A stretch of DNA of 64,000 nucleotides from Ostreococcus lucimarinus CCE9901 (taxonomy: Eukaryota > Chlorophyta > Mamiellophyceae > Mamiellales > Bathycoccaceae), in NCBI RefSeq assembly GCF_000092065.1, contig NC_009358.1:496001-560000 (forward strand), read 5' to 3'. The translations under genes and the position numbers were made by a program. Positions 29,714 through 38,508 of the stretch are shown one piece after another (the stretch's first letter is position 1; the number at the start of each line of letters is the position of its first letter). The notes under the pieces were generated by a model. It did no database searches, was not told where the DNA came from, and worked only from the letters and a program-made list of their open reading frames with translations.

Positions 29714-30018
29714 GCGACCACTTCCGATGAAGCATCATCCCTGAAGTCGCGCGTTTACGCGCGACTTTAGCGTACACCAAGTCACCGCAGCCACACTTGA
29801 GCCCCACTGGGACCATGCCCAGTGAAACGGCGTAGCTACGGGAGTCGTTGGTAGCTGCTTAACCGCAGCGACGCTTGCTTTGTCTGTTTTAATCAAACTT
29901 CGTCTGGCAACTTGCCAGTCGTTGTGACGACGCGAAGAGACTAAAATACTACATAAACAACGTTGTTATGAAACACCAATCTCGTAATGACACACTCTAC
30001 TTACTACGCTAGACGAAG
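29714..30018. other. Convergent 3' region with strong hairpins (RPL10A / CPBP)
   Basis: 305 bp without an ORF. A perfect 10-bp stem with a TTTA loop occupies 29744-29767, starting 31 nt after the RPL10A stop. A second stem (cactggg/cccagtg) occupies 29805-29824, and a short one lies near 29903. They may be 3'-UTR or terminator structures, or part of an unrecognised structured RNA. No snoRNA box set is convincing. Confidence 0.45.
29744..29767. other. Perfect 10-bp inverted repeat 3' of RPL10A
   Basis: aagtcgcgcg, TTTA loop, cgcgcgactt, followed by TAG. The stem is GC-rich and would be stable in RNA. It sits in the probable 3' UTR of RPL10A. Confidence 0.85.
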
Positions 30019-31146
30019 CTAAAATCCTGGGATGCCCAATTCGTGCGCGAAGCCGCCCTTGATGGCGGCGGCGACGACGACGAGCACGCCCGAGTTCCAC
30101 ATCGAGTGAATTAACATCGGGGTGAGTAAATTGCGAGTTCGCGCATAGCTAAAGCCTAAAACCATCCCCAAGACGACGAGTTCGACGAAATCTCGCGGCG
30201 CGAAGTGCGCGAGCCCGAACAAAACGCTGCTAAAGAGCACTGCGCCGGGCGTCGGCAACCACTTCGTGAGCGACGCGAGGATGAAGCCTCGAAAGACGAC
30301 CTCTTCGAGCAACGGCGCCAACACGCTCGTCACCGTCAACACAGCGAGAAGAGTGCCGTTGTTATCGCTTGAAATCAATGGCAGCACGCCATCAATCGTG
30401 CCCACTTGCTCAGACGCCTTCTCGATCGCTTGTTGACCCCCCTGCGCCTTCTCCGCCACGTCGAGCACAAATCCCGTCGCCGCGAGCGCTAAAAACGTCG
30501 TCCCATATCCGATCAATCCGTACTTGGCCCATCCCCGCTCGCGTTCGAACGGATCGCTAAAATCAAACTTAAACCAGTCCTTGGACTCATCTTTTACCAC
30601 ATCCATGTGCGGGGACACGAGCGCGTACACCAAGCTCAAACTCACCACCGTCTCCGCGCACTGCACCGCGAGCAAGTACTCGGCTTGCGCGTTCGCGTCC
30701 ATCTTCGCCGGATCCACCCCCAACTGCGCCATCGCGAGCGGAAACGCGATCGCCGCGACACCGATGAACGACACACCCCACGCCACGATCCCGAGCGCCA
30801 CCGTTCCGCCGCCCCACGGCACGTCCCAGCGTTCGCGATAGTCGTCGAGCGTCGACGTCGCCTTTCCCGCGCCTCGCGTCGACGACACCACCCGCGCGCG
30901 CGCGCGCGCCGCCTCGAGCGACGACCGCGACGGCGCGGCGTCGACCGCGACGACCGCGCGCTCCGTCTTCGTCTCCGCGCGTTCATCCTCGTCATCGCGC
31001 GCGCGCAGCACCACGACGCATCGACGCAACGTCGTCGTCGCTTTATCCACCGCTCGCGCGCGACGCGTCGCGCGCGCGCGCGGCGCGACGCGCGCGACGC
31101 CGACGCGCGCGACGTTCGTCATCGTCGACGCTCGCACGAGCGACAT
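30019..31146 (-). CDS. CPBP-family (CAAX/Rce1-like) intramembrane protease, plastid type
   Basis: 375 residues. The N-terminal 90 residues are Arg/Ala/Val-rich with transit-peptide character. Several transmembrane helices then carry the three CPBP motifs: LLEEVVFRGF (Glu-Glu plus Arg), FGLAHFAPRD (catalytic His) and MLIHSMWNSG (second His). The family includes Rce1 CAAX prenyl endopeptidases and many bacterial and plastid members of unknown substrate, such as SCO4-like envelope proteins. All presumed catalytic residues are present, so it is probably active. Its start is 41 bp from the divergent DnaJ-zinc-finger-like gene. Confidence 0.88.
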   Translation of the reverse strand: MSLVRASTMTNVARVGVARVAPRARATRRARAVDKATTTLRRCVVVLRARDDEDERAETKTERAVVAVDAAPSRSSLEAARARARVVSSTRGAGKATSTLDDYRERWDVPWGGGTVALGIVAWGVSFIGVAAIAFPLAMAQLGVDPAKMDANAQAEYLLAVQCAETVVSLSLVYALVSPHMDVVKDESKDWFKFDFSDPFERERGWAKYGLIGYGTTFLALAATGFVLDVAEKAQGGQQAIEKASEQVGTIDGVLPLISSDNNGTLLAVLTVTSVLAPLLEEVVFRGFILASLTKWLPTPGAVLFSSVLFGLAHFAPRDFVELVVLGMVLGFSYARTRNLLTPMLIHSMWNSGVLVVVAAAIKGGFAHELGIPGF

Positions 31147-31187
31147 CGTCGTCCACGCGCCGTCGTCGGCGCGGAGTGTCGCGGCAG

Positions 31188-31649
31188 ATGACGACGCACG
31201 TCATCATGCGTTGCGCCCCGTCATCGCTCGCGCGCGTCGCCTCGAACGCCGCGGCGTCGTCGAGCGATGGACGCGCGCGCGCGCGTCGCGCGTCGCGCGT
31301 CGCGCACCGCCTCGCCCCCGCGCGCGCGCTGGACGGCGTCGACCCGTACGAGACGACGCAGCTCGTGAGCGTCGCCGGCACCGTCGCCGCGCTCGGCCTC
31401 ACCGCGCTCGCGCTCGGCGCCAAGGGCGAGCCCAAACCGTGCGCCGCGTGTTCCACGACCGGCGGCGAGCCGTGCGCGTTCTGCGACGCGTCGGGGCGCC
31501 GGTCGACGCCGGTGAAGATCACGCAGCGGGACAGAAACGACGACGGCGTCCTCGGGCTGACGCGTAGGAATCCGTACGAGTGCACGGCGTGCAAGGGAGC
31601 GGGGATGATTCTGTGTCGCGCGTGTAGAGGGTCGGGATACGTCGATTGA
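31188..31649 (+). CDS. Small plastid protein with DnaJ-type CxxC zinc repeats
   Basis: 153 residues from the first in-frame ATG. The first 50 residues resemble a transit peptide. One possible membrane helix follows (LVSVAGTVAALGLTALALG), then four paired-cysteine repeats: CAAC, CAFC, CTACKGAG and CRACRGSG. These are the zinc-binding repeats of DnaJ central domains, but no J domain is present, as in the plastid chaperone-like proteins BSD2 and PSA2. A role in thiol chaperoning or photosystem assembly is inferred from that resemblance only. An upstream extension to 31176 would need a GTG start. Confidence 0.75.
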   Translation: MTTHVIMRCAPSSLARVASNAAASSSDGRARARRASRVAHRLAPARALDGVDPYETTQLVSVAGTVAALGLTALALGAKGEPKPCAACSTTGGEPCAFCDASGRRSTPVKITQRDRNDDGVLGLTRRNPYECTACKGAGMILCRACRGSGYVD

Positions 31650-31761
31650 GCGCGCTTAGCGACCGTAGGAACGCCGCGCGCGGCGTCATTGTTATTCAAC
31701 GCGTTCGTCCGCGACTGATTATTCTCCGCGAGCGCCCGAGCGCGACACATCGAGTCGCGTC

Positions 31762-33183
31762 ATGCGCTGGGTGGCGTGCAGAGCCGCGTCGGGCGACGCC
31801 CCGCCGAGTCCTCGGTTCGGGCACACCGCCACCGCGTGCGCGGGCGGGCGTTACGTCGTCGTTTTCGGCGGTCTCGATCGCGCCTCTGCGAGCGCGACCA
31901 AGGGCGCGCTGAACGACGTCGTCGTTCTGGACGTCGCGCAGGACGCGTGGTTCAGGCCGCGCGCGGCGAACGTCGACGCACCGCCGCCGCGCGCGTTTCA
32001 CTGCGCGTGCGCGACCGGCGATGGGCGATGCGTCGTCGTGACGTGCGGGCGGGACGGACGCGCGCAGCACGGCGACGCGTGGCGGTTGGACTGCGAGACG
32101 TGGACGTGGACGCGGTTGACGCGCGCGGAGACGACGCCGAGGGATTTCGCGAGCGTGGCGGCGGTCATGGGTGAGGATTCCATAGTCATGTTCGGCGGAT
32201 TCGATGGTAAAGGATGGATCGGGGAGGCGGAGACGCTGACGAGGGCGAGCGAGAGCGACGCCTCGTGGACGCCGACGGAGGCGAAGCCGGCGCGGTTGGA
32301 GGCGATCGAGGCGGTGACGTCGCACATCGCGGGTGGGAGTGGGCGAGCGACGCCGGAGCCGAGGAGTGGGAGCGCGATGGTGGCTCACGGGCCGAATTTG
32401 TTGATCTACGGCGGGCAAGGGGCGAACGGGAGCGCGTTCAACGATACGTGGTGCCTGAGGCGCGAGAGCGACGGAGGCTGGCGATGGGTTCGGCTCGTCT
32501 TGCGCGGATCGCCGCCTACGTCGAGGGCGGGTCATGGGATGTCGATGATATCCGCGGGCGGAATCGCGGCGCCGAATGTCGTCGTTACGGGAGGCGTCGG
32601 CGACGACGGATGGCTCGTCAAGGAGAGAACTTATTTTGACGACGCGTATTTTTTAGATGGAGACAACGCCAAATGGCAAAAGCTAACGTTTAGTGGCGAA
32701 GGCAACGGGCCGAGCTCACGCGCGTACCACACGCTGACGCAGGTGAGCCTGCACAAGTGCTTGTGCTTTGGTGGATTCAACGGCGCAAACGCGTGCAACG
32801 ACGCGTGGTGGCTCGTCGCGGACGATATGGAATACGCCGACATCACTGCCGAGGCCAGAGCGTCGCCTCGAGCGCTCGTCGATGCACTTCGCGCGAAAAT
32901 CGATGAGAATCGATGCCACGCGAAGATCGACGTCTTTGACGGCAATGACGCGGCGTTCCGCCACCATATCGCGTCTTGCGATGCAGACGACGTGCGCTTG
33001 GGCGACGTCCCCAAATTGATGTGCGAGTACGTCGCCGCCACGGCGAACTTAGGTTTACCCGACGAGCATCGTCGGGAGGACGGACAGGGTAGGTTTCGTC
33101 ACTGTGATCCACAGACAATGAAGCTGCGCGACGTCAGTGACGCGCTCACGGAATTACAAGGCGCTTACGTCGCCAACGCGTAG
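31762..33183 (+). CDS. Kelch-repeat beta-propeller protein
   Basis: 473 residues. At least five Kelch blades are recognisable, each with a paired-Gly strand and later aromatic positions: FGHTATACAGGRYVVVFGG, DSIVMFGGFDG, RSGSAMVAHGPNLLIYGGQ, SRAGHGMSMI and KCLCFGGFNGANACNDAWWL. The C-terminal 110 residues are helical and unrelated to Kelch (LVDALRAKIDENRCHAKIDV). Kelch propellers are protein-interaction platforms; no F-box, BTB or phosphatase domain accompanies this one, so the role is unknown. ATG 31762 follows 112 bp after the stop of the zinc-repeat gene. Confidence 0.82.
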   Translation: MRWVACRAASGDAPPSPRFGHTATACAGGRYVVVFGGLDRASASATKGALNDVVVLDVAQDAWFRPRAANVDAPPPRAFHCACATGDGRCVVVTCGRDGRAQHGDAWRLDCETWTWTRLTRAETTPRDFASVAAVMGEDSIVMFGGFDGKGWIGEAETLTRASESDASWTPTEAKPARLEAIEAVTSHIAGGSGRATPEPRSGSAMVAHGPNLLIYGGQGANGSAFNDTWCLRRESDGGWRWVRLVLRGSPPTSRAGHGMSMISAGGIAAPNVVVTGGVGDDGWLVKERTYFDDAYFLDGDNAKWQKLTFSGEGNGPSSRAYHTLTQVSLHKCLCFGGFNGANACNDAWWLVADDMEYADITAEARASPRALVDALRAKIDENRCHAKIDVFDGNDAAFRHHIASCDADDVRLGDVPKLMCEYVAATANLGLPDEHRREDGQGRFRHCDPQTMKLRDVSDALTELQGAYVANA

Positions 33184-33292
33184 CGATCCGATCTCGGTGT
33201 AAGACGACGTCGACATGTGACTATATGAGGGCCAACGAGGTTGCAACGGCACACCCGTGCGCTCGTTAAACGCGTTCAATCAACGAAAACGC

Positions 33293-35719
33293 ATGGACGT
33301 CTACATCAATAACTGGGGGCTCGCTCGCGACGCTGACGCCGTCGAGGATGTCGAGCGCACCTCAAGCGTCACAGAAGACGAGCGCGCCTCCCACGAGCGC
33401 GAGCCAATCCCCCGTGCGTTTACCGCGCGAACGAACACGCTCCTCACCGTCGATAGCGATGCGTTCGACGAGCGTGATCATCGCGGGCAACGATATTGCG
33501 CGTGGAAAACCGTGCGCGTGCTGCCGAATAAGGAAAACTTTCTCGAACAGCAATCCATGCGCGATTTATTGGCGCTCGGAGGCGCGACGGATGCGATCGT
33601 GCGCGAAGACGGATCGTCAAACGCGCCGAGCAAATCGATTGATTTCTTGGTGATGATGAATTTGGAGTGCGGGTTTCGACCAGTGGACGTCGTGCGTGCG
33701 ATGTTAGACGAGGCGGCTCGGCGAGGACGACTGATGGACGAAAACATCGCCGCTGTATTGGCGCCGGTGGATAGCGAAGACGCGGGGCGCGCGTTTCGTC
33801 AAGCCTTTTACACAAAACATGATGGCGTGAAGTCAGTCGTCGTACCCTACGAGTCTCGAACGATCTCAAGACGTACTGTGCTAGTGGCACGATTGGGACG
33901 CGCCATGGTGGACTTTGATGAATCGTATGATTCCGTCGAGGATTCCATCGACGATGGCGCGCCGAGCTTCATCATAATCGTGTTTGCGAGCGAGGGCGAG
34001 ACACCGACAAAAAACGTGTACGCGACATCACATACATTAGCTTCATTGATGGGAAGCGCGTTCGTCAAACGTGCACTCGATTGCGACGACGAGACAGAGT
34101 TTCGGCGCGCCGTCCTCGATTATGTGCGCGATAGCATCACCCCGACGGTCGCGTTTGATTGCGACCTTTCGAAGATTCGTCTCCCGTCTCGAATGACCCC
34201 TGGGCAAGGGATTATATCTGACATCAAAAGACGATGGCCTTCGTACGCCGCGGATTGGCTCGACGCATTTCGTGATAAATCGACTATGGTAAGATGCGCT
34301 AGTACGACGATCTGGATCGCAACGACAACCTTCATCCCGGCGCTTGCTCTTGGGCTTTCGATGCAATCCCAGAGCTCGCGGAGGATGACTCACGTTGACT
34401 TTCTACTTTCTGAGGCGTTGTCAAACGTTGCTTGGACCTTAATAGGCGGGCAAAGTTTGTTGATTTTGCGCGTCACGGGACCAACGAAGACGTTTCTAAC
34501 GATTTTGACGTATTGGGCAGACGCGCTACCCGTGGACTTTGTCAGATTTTCTAGTCTCGTCAACATCTACGCGGGTATCATGGTGATGCTGTTCGCTACG
34601 TTCAATGGCGCCGAGCTCGCGTTGGCGATAAATCGGTTTACGTCGGAAAACTTGGCCCTCTTCATTTCGGTGACGTTTGTGTTTGCGGGCTTCGACGCGA
34701 TGGCGACGATGAAAGCAAAGATTGGCGACGACGACGCCAAGTTCCTCAAATATTTCATCCTCCACCTCGGGACGGTTATATTGGCGTTCAAAATTTTAGA
34801 ATTCAGAAAATCGGCGAGCGTTCGCAAGACGGTGCGACTGATCGTCGCCGACTTTGCTCCACTCATGGCTGTCACCGCAATTACGGGGCTCTCTTACGCC
34901 TTTCCAAACGTTGCAGTGGATCGCGTGAACGCGGCGGCGGAGCACTTGCCACGTTGGCCTACCGCGGTAGATTTAGCTTTGAGCGCGCAGCACTGCGCGC
35001 TTGCCCTTGTACCCGCGTTGATGTTTGCCGTGCAGATCATTCTGGAAACGAATATTTGCGCCATGCTCGTCGCGAGACCGGAGAATAAGCTTCGTAAAGG
35101 CACGGCGTTCAACTGGGACATGTTCCTTATCGGTGGTTTCACGGTTGCGACCGCGTGTTTCGGACTGCCTCCTAGTGTCCCGGCTCTGCCACACTCGCAC
35201 CTACACGCGAAGCTGCTCGGTAACTCAGTCGAGAGCAAGCGACACGGGATCATTCGCTCTCGCGTGCACGGCGCAACGGAAACGCGAGTGACGAACTTTG
35301 CCGCACACGTTATCACGTTCATAGTCGTCGTGTGTTTTCGCTCAACGTTCGGACACATACCAATCGCTTCGCTTTCTGGTTTTCTCGTGTATATGGGCTT
35401 GGCGAGCCTCGGCTCGAATCAACTTGTCCGTCGACTGCCCGGCGGGTTTGGAAGCATTGTTCCCACAAAGTTTCTACGACGCGTGCCCAAACGCATCATT
35501 TACGCGTACACTGCAGTTCAGTTACTCGTCTTCGGTGCCATCTTCGCTTGTCGGATGTCAGCTTCGCGCGCTCCCGCCTTCGCGGCGACGTATCCCGCGA
35601 TTTTAGCCTTGAGCGTGCCGTTTTCGTTCATCGCGCTCCCGAGGATGCTGGGATCGTATTTTGCGCACGTGTTAACGACGTCAGCGGAAGAAGAGAATAT
35701 CGTTGGATTGTTTTATTGA
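33293..35719 (+). CDS. SLC4-type anion (bicarbonate/borate) transporter
   Basis: 808 residues. The N-terminal 290 residues are soluble and resemble the cytoplasmic domain of band 3 (FLEQQSMRDLLALGG). A membrane domain with about 12 hydrophobic segments follows. SLC4 signatures include ALSNVAWTLIGGQSLLILRV followed by TGPTKTF, the ETNICAMLVARPENKLRKGT loop leading into AFNWDMFLIGG, and FGLPPSVPALPHSHLHAKLL. The family moves bicarbonate, borate or related anions across the plasma membrane. In a marine alga, bicarbonate uptake for carbon supply is an attractive but unproven role. It is longer than plant BOR proteins because of the band-3-like N-terminus. The open frame begins with a GTG at 33257; ATG 33293 (MDVYINNW) is the start used. 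Confidence 0.88.
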   Translation: MDVYINNWGLARDADAVEDVERTSSVTEDERASHEREPIPRAFTARTNTLLTVDSDAFDERDHRGQRYCAWKTVRVLPNKENFLEQQSMRDLLALGGATDAIVREDGSSNAPSKSIDFLVMMNLECGFRPVDVVRAMLDEAARRGRLMDENIAAVLAPVDSEDAGRAFRQAFYTKHDGVKSVVVPYESRTISRRTVLVARLGRAMVDFDESYDSVEDSIDDGAPSFIIIVFASEGETPTKNVYATSHTLASLMGSAFVKRALDCDDETEFRRAVLDYVRDSITPTVAFDCDLSKIRLPSRMTPGQGIISDIKRRWPSYAADWLDAFRDKSTMVRCASTTIWIATTTFIPALALGLSMQSQSSRRMTHVDFLLSEALSNVAWTLIGGQSLLILRVTGPTKTFLTILTYWADALPVDFVRFSSLVNIYAGIMVMLFATFNGAELALAINRFTSENLALFISVTFVFAGFDAMATMKAKIGDDDAKFLKYFILHLGTVILAFKILEFRKSASVRKTVRLIVADFAPLMAVTAITGLSYAFPNVAVDRVNAAAEHLPRWPTAVDLALSAQHCALALVPALMFAVQIILETNICAMLVARPENKLRKGTAFNWDMFLIGGFTVATACFGLPPSVPALPHSHLHAKLLGNSVESKRHGIIRSRVHGATETRVTNFAAHVITFIVVVCFRSTFGHIPIASLSGFLVYMGLASLGSNQLVRRLPGGFGSIVPTKFLRRVPKRIIYAYTAVQLLVFGAIFACRMSASRAPAFAATYPAILALSVPFSFIALPRMLGSYFAHVLTTSAEEENIVGLFY

Positions 35720-35992
35720 TCATGTAATGCTACCACTCGCTAGTACTTCACCTGCACCTGCGTTGAAAGTACGCGTCAGTACGAGTTCAATCGAATCCCC
35801 GCACAAAAAAAATGGCGTCGACGGATGATTTTCGTTTGCTGCAGACAAATGCCTCTTTTATCGATCATGTGCTGTCGAAACAGCGCTTGCAGTCGCGAAG
35901 ACCGCGAGGTCGCAAGCTGTCAGATTCGTCATCTAATATTTTCGTCATCATCGCAAACATCATCCGTCCGTACGCGTTCAAAACAAAAACAA
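35720..35992. other. 3' region of the SLC4 gene
   Basis: Relatively AT-rich 273 bp after the transporter. A TGTAA poly(A)-like site lies at about 35723. An ATG at 35812 (preceded by AAAAAA) opens a 102-codon frame, MASTDDFRLLQ..., through 36120. I could not link it to any family. It competes with the spliced candidate at 35993-36200. Confidence 0.4.
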
Positions 35993-36200
35993 ATGTCGCT
36001 TCGCCGCCGCAAAGACGTCGTCGTGACGACCCCGCCTCGCGCGTCGTCGAAGAATATCAATGTCCCTACTCACCCAAGGTGCGCAATCAGGTGAAGAATA
36101 TTGACACTCTGACACTGTGAGAGGTTTCGCGATCGCGTCCGTCGCGGGCAGAAAATCTTCTCGTCGGCGTGCGTTCAGAATCGATACCGTTCTTCAATGA
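35993..36200 (+). CDS. Candidate small spliced gene (44 residues), unknown
   Basis: Join of 35993-36078 and 36152-36200. The ATG follows an A-rich leader (aaaacaaaaacaa). Exon 1 ends CCCAAG/GTGCGC, a donor like others here. The 73-bp intron has TCTGACA as branch site (A near 36112), and the first usable acceptor is GGGCAG at 36151. The spliced frame gives a basic peptide (VVVTTPPRASSKNINVPT, then SSRRRAFRIDTVLQ). Codon use is GC3-rich, as in real genes. Against it: no homology is recognised and another frame is also open across the region. Treat as a candidate. Confidence 0.35.
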
Positions 36201-36609
36201 CGCGCTCAGAAGCAGAACTGGCGTGTTTGCAGGTATTTATCATCGCGACGCAGCGTCGACGTCCCGCGCGCGTCGCGTCCCGCGCGCGCCTTCGTTCGCA
36301 TCGCGTCGCGTCGCATCACCCGCACGCACCGCACCGCACCGCACCGCACCGCACCGCACCCCGCGCGCGCCGTCGTCGCGTCGCGCGTCGCCTCGCCGGC
36401 GGCGGCATCGTCGACCGCGCGTTCGCGCCCTCGACGCCGCCGCGCGCGCGCGCGCGCGACGCGCGCACCGATTCACCGCGCGCGCGTCGCGCGTCGCGCG
36501 TCGCGTCGTCGCGCGCGCTCGAATCGGCGCGTCGTCGCGCGCGCGCGCGCGCGTCGGCGTCTGACGTCAAACCCTCGCGCGCGACGACGCGGCGCGCGCG
36601 ACGGCGGCG
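36201..36609. promoter_or_regulatory. Upstream region of lipoyl synthase
   Basis: 409 bp, extremely CG-rich from about 36250 onward, with a pentanucleotide microsatellite (listed separately). Long open frames on both strands here are Arg/Ala-rich artefacts of CGCG sequence. Confidence 0.4.
36326..36360. repeat. GCACC microsatellite, seven units
   Basis: Seven uninterrupted copies of gcacc about 250 bp upstream of the lipoyl synthase ATG. A slippage-prone tract. Confidence 0.9.
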
Positions 36610-37815
36610 ATGCGCGCGCGCGAATCGCCGCCGACGACGACGGCGACGGCGCGTCTCGCGCGACGACGCGACGCGCGCGCGCGGAGACGCGCGCGCGCGA
36701 CGACGCGGGCGTCGAACGATGACGAGACGGAGCGCGCGCGGTTGGAGCGAGGCGACGCGTTCGGCGAGCTCGTCGCGCTCGCGGCGTCGAACGGGGTCGT
36801 CGTCGAGCGCAGAGTGGACGCGCGGACGGTCGCGGCGGCGATGTGCGGACCGACGGCGACGACGGTGGCGAACGCGGGGACGGGCGGGGAAACCATCAAG
36901 GGGCTGCCGCCCGGGTTGAAGAAACCGCCGTGGTTGCGACAGCGCGCGCCGAGCGGCGAACGGTTTGATTATCTCAGTGAATCGCTCACGGGGTTGAAAT
37001 TGAACACGGTGTGCGAGGAGGCGATGTGTCCGAACGTCGGGGAGTGCTGGAATGGGGACACGGGGACGGCGACGGTGATGTTGCTCGGGGATACGTGCAC
37101 GCGCGGGTGCCGATTTTGCGCGGTGAACACGTCGCAGACGCCGCCGCCGCCGGATGAGAATGAGCCGGAGAACACCGCGCACGCGATCGCGGAGTGGGGT
37201 GTGGGGTATATCGTGCTCACGAGCGTCGATAGGGATGATATTCCGGACGGAGGGAGCGAACACTTTGCGCGCACGGTTCGCACGTTGAAGACGATTAAGA
37301 GTTCGGTGCTCGTCGAGGCGCTGACGCCGGATTTCCAAGGTGATATGAACGCGGTGGCACACTTAGCGCGATCGGGATTGGACGTTTTCGCGCACAATGT
37401 AGAGACGGTGGAGCGATTGCAGAAGCGCGTCCGCGATCCGCGCGCGAATTACGAACAATCGCTCGCGGTTTTGCGTCACGCCAAGGCGTCCAAGGAAGGC
37501 TTGGTGACGAAGACGTCCATCATGCTCGGTTTGGGTGAAGAAGACGAGGAGATCAAGCAGTGTATGCGCGCGTGCAAAGAGGCTGGCGTTGATATTTTCA
37601 CTCTGGGACAGTACCTCCAACCGACGCCGCAGCACCTGCCCGTGAAGGAGTTTGTGACGCCGGAAAAGTTTGACTTTTGGAAGGCGTACGGGGAAGAGGT
37701 GATCGGTTTTAGATACGTCGCCTCGGGCCCGCTCGTGCGAAGCTCGTACAAGGCGGGCGAATTTTTCATAGAGAGCATGCTTCGCAAAGACGCTCTCGAT
37801 CGCGGCGAAACGTAA
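36610..37815 (+). CDS. LIP1: Lipoyl synthase (organellar)
   Basis: 401 residues. This radical-SAM enzyme inserts two sulfurs into protein-bound octanoate to make lipoate for the PDH, KGDH and glycine-cleavage complexes. The auxiliary cluster motif is Cys135, 140 and 146 ([12 protein letters not shown]). The radical-SAM motif is Cys163, 167 and 170 (CTRGCRFC). The C-terminal RSSYKAGE carries the conserved serine ligand of the auxiliary cluster. The first 60 residues are Arg/Ala/Thr-rich and targeting-like. The stretches [18 protein letters not shown] and [15 protein letters not shown] resemble the mitochondrial type more than the plastid type as I recall them, so mitochondrial location is favoured but not certain. 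Confidence 0.93.
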   Translation: MRARESPPTTTATARLARRRDARARRRARATTRASNDDETERARLERGDAFGELVALAASNGVVVERRVDARTVAAAMCGPTATTVANAGTGGETIKGLPPGLKKPPWLRQRAPSGERFDYLSESLTGLKLNTVCEEAMCPNVGECWNGDTGTATVMLLGDTCTRGCRFCAVNTSQTPPPPDENEPENTAHAIAEWGVGYIVLTSVDRDDIPDGGSEHFARTVRTLKTIKSSVLVEALTPDFQGDMNAVAHLARSGLDVFAHNVETVERLQKRVRDPRANYEQSLAVLRHAKASKEGLVTKTSIMLGLGEEDEEIKQCMRACKEAGVDIFTLGQYLQPTPQHLPVKEFVTPEKFDFWKAYGEEVIGFRYVASGPLVRSSYKAGEFFIESMLRKDALDRGET

Positions 37816-37865
37816 GCTCGAATAGGCGTTGTATTTCATTAAATTCATTTCGATACGCGCCGCGT

Positions 37866-38405
37866 TTAGTCGCTCTCCGAATCCTCGTCCGAGTCGCTCG
37901 AGTCCGAATCCTCATCACCACCACCGCCCGCCTTCTTCCCCGCCCCCGGCGCGTATCGATCGACCCCTCCGTCCGCCTCCAGTCTCGCCAAGCGCTGCTG
38001 CTCCCGTCGCTCGCGCACCAATCGCAACTTTTCCATCTCCGCCGCGAGTTCCTTTTTACTCTTTTGCGCCAAAATCTCATCCGCCGACGGTTCCTCGGGT
38101 TTCGGCTTTTCCCGCGGCGCCGTCATCGCTCGCAGATCCGCGTCATCGTCGTCGTCATCGCTCTCGTCCTCGTCCGAGCTGTTCGGCGGCAGCGATCCGG
38201 GCGCGGGTCGACGCGGCGCCTCGTCCTCCTCGCTCGTCTCGTCCTCGTCGTCGTCGTCGTCGCTCTCGTCGCTCTCGTCGCCGTCCGTCGCGTCCTCGCC
38301 GCGCTTGATGCGACGCCACTCCCTCTCCTTCGCCTCGCGCTCCTCTTGGCTCTGGCGATTGCCGCGTCCGCGTCCGCCGCGGCTCGGTTTATATCCGCGT
38401 CCCAT
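37866..38405 (-). CDS. PDAP1 / PP28-like acid-rich phosphoprotein
   Basis: 179 residues, highly charged. It starts with a basic Gly/Arg segment (MGRGYKPSRGGRGRGNR), then long Asp/Glu/Ser tracts, then a helical core ILAQKSKKELAAEMEKLRLV and RERREQQRLARLEADGG. This resembles the 28-kDa heat- and acid-stable phosphoprotein (PDAP1, PP28 domain), a poorly understood, possibly RNA-associated protein. The Ser/Asp tail contains many casein-kinase-2-like sites. The resemblance is moderate because of low complexity. The start is 103 bp from the divergent RING ligase gene. Confidence 0.68.
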   Translation of the reverse strand: MGRGYKPSRGGRGRGNRQSQEEREAKEREWRRIKRGEDATDGDESDESDDDDDEDETSEEDEAPRRPAPGSLPPNSSDEDESDDDDDDADLRAMTAPREKPKPEEPSADEILAQKSKKELAAEMEKLRLVRERREQQRLARLEADGGVDRYAPGAGKKAGGGGDEDSDSSDSDEDSESD

Positions 38406-38508
38406 TCGCGACGACGGTCGAGCGCGCGCGATTGTGGCGCCGCACACGCGCGCGCGGCGCGCGGCGCGGTCGCGCGTCGGCGCCGGCGCGTCGACGCGAA
38501 CGCGCGCG

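Noticed and set aside
36197-36919. Plus-strand frame of 240 codons and its neighbours upstream of lipoyl synthase
   Set aside because: Arg/Ala/Ser-only composition from CGCG sequence, and it overlaps the well-supported lipoyl synthase in another frame.
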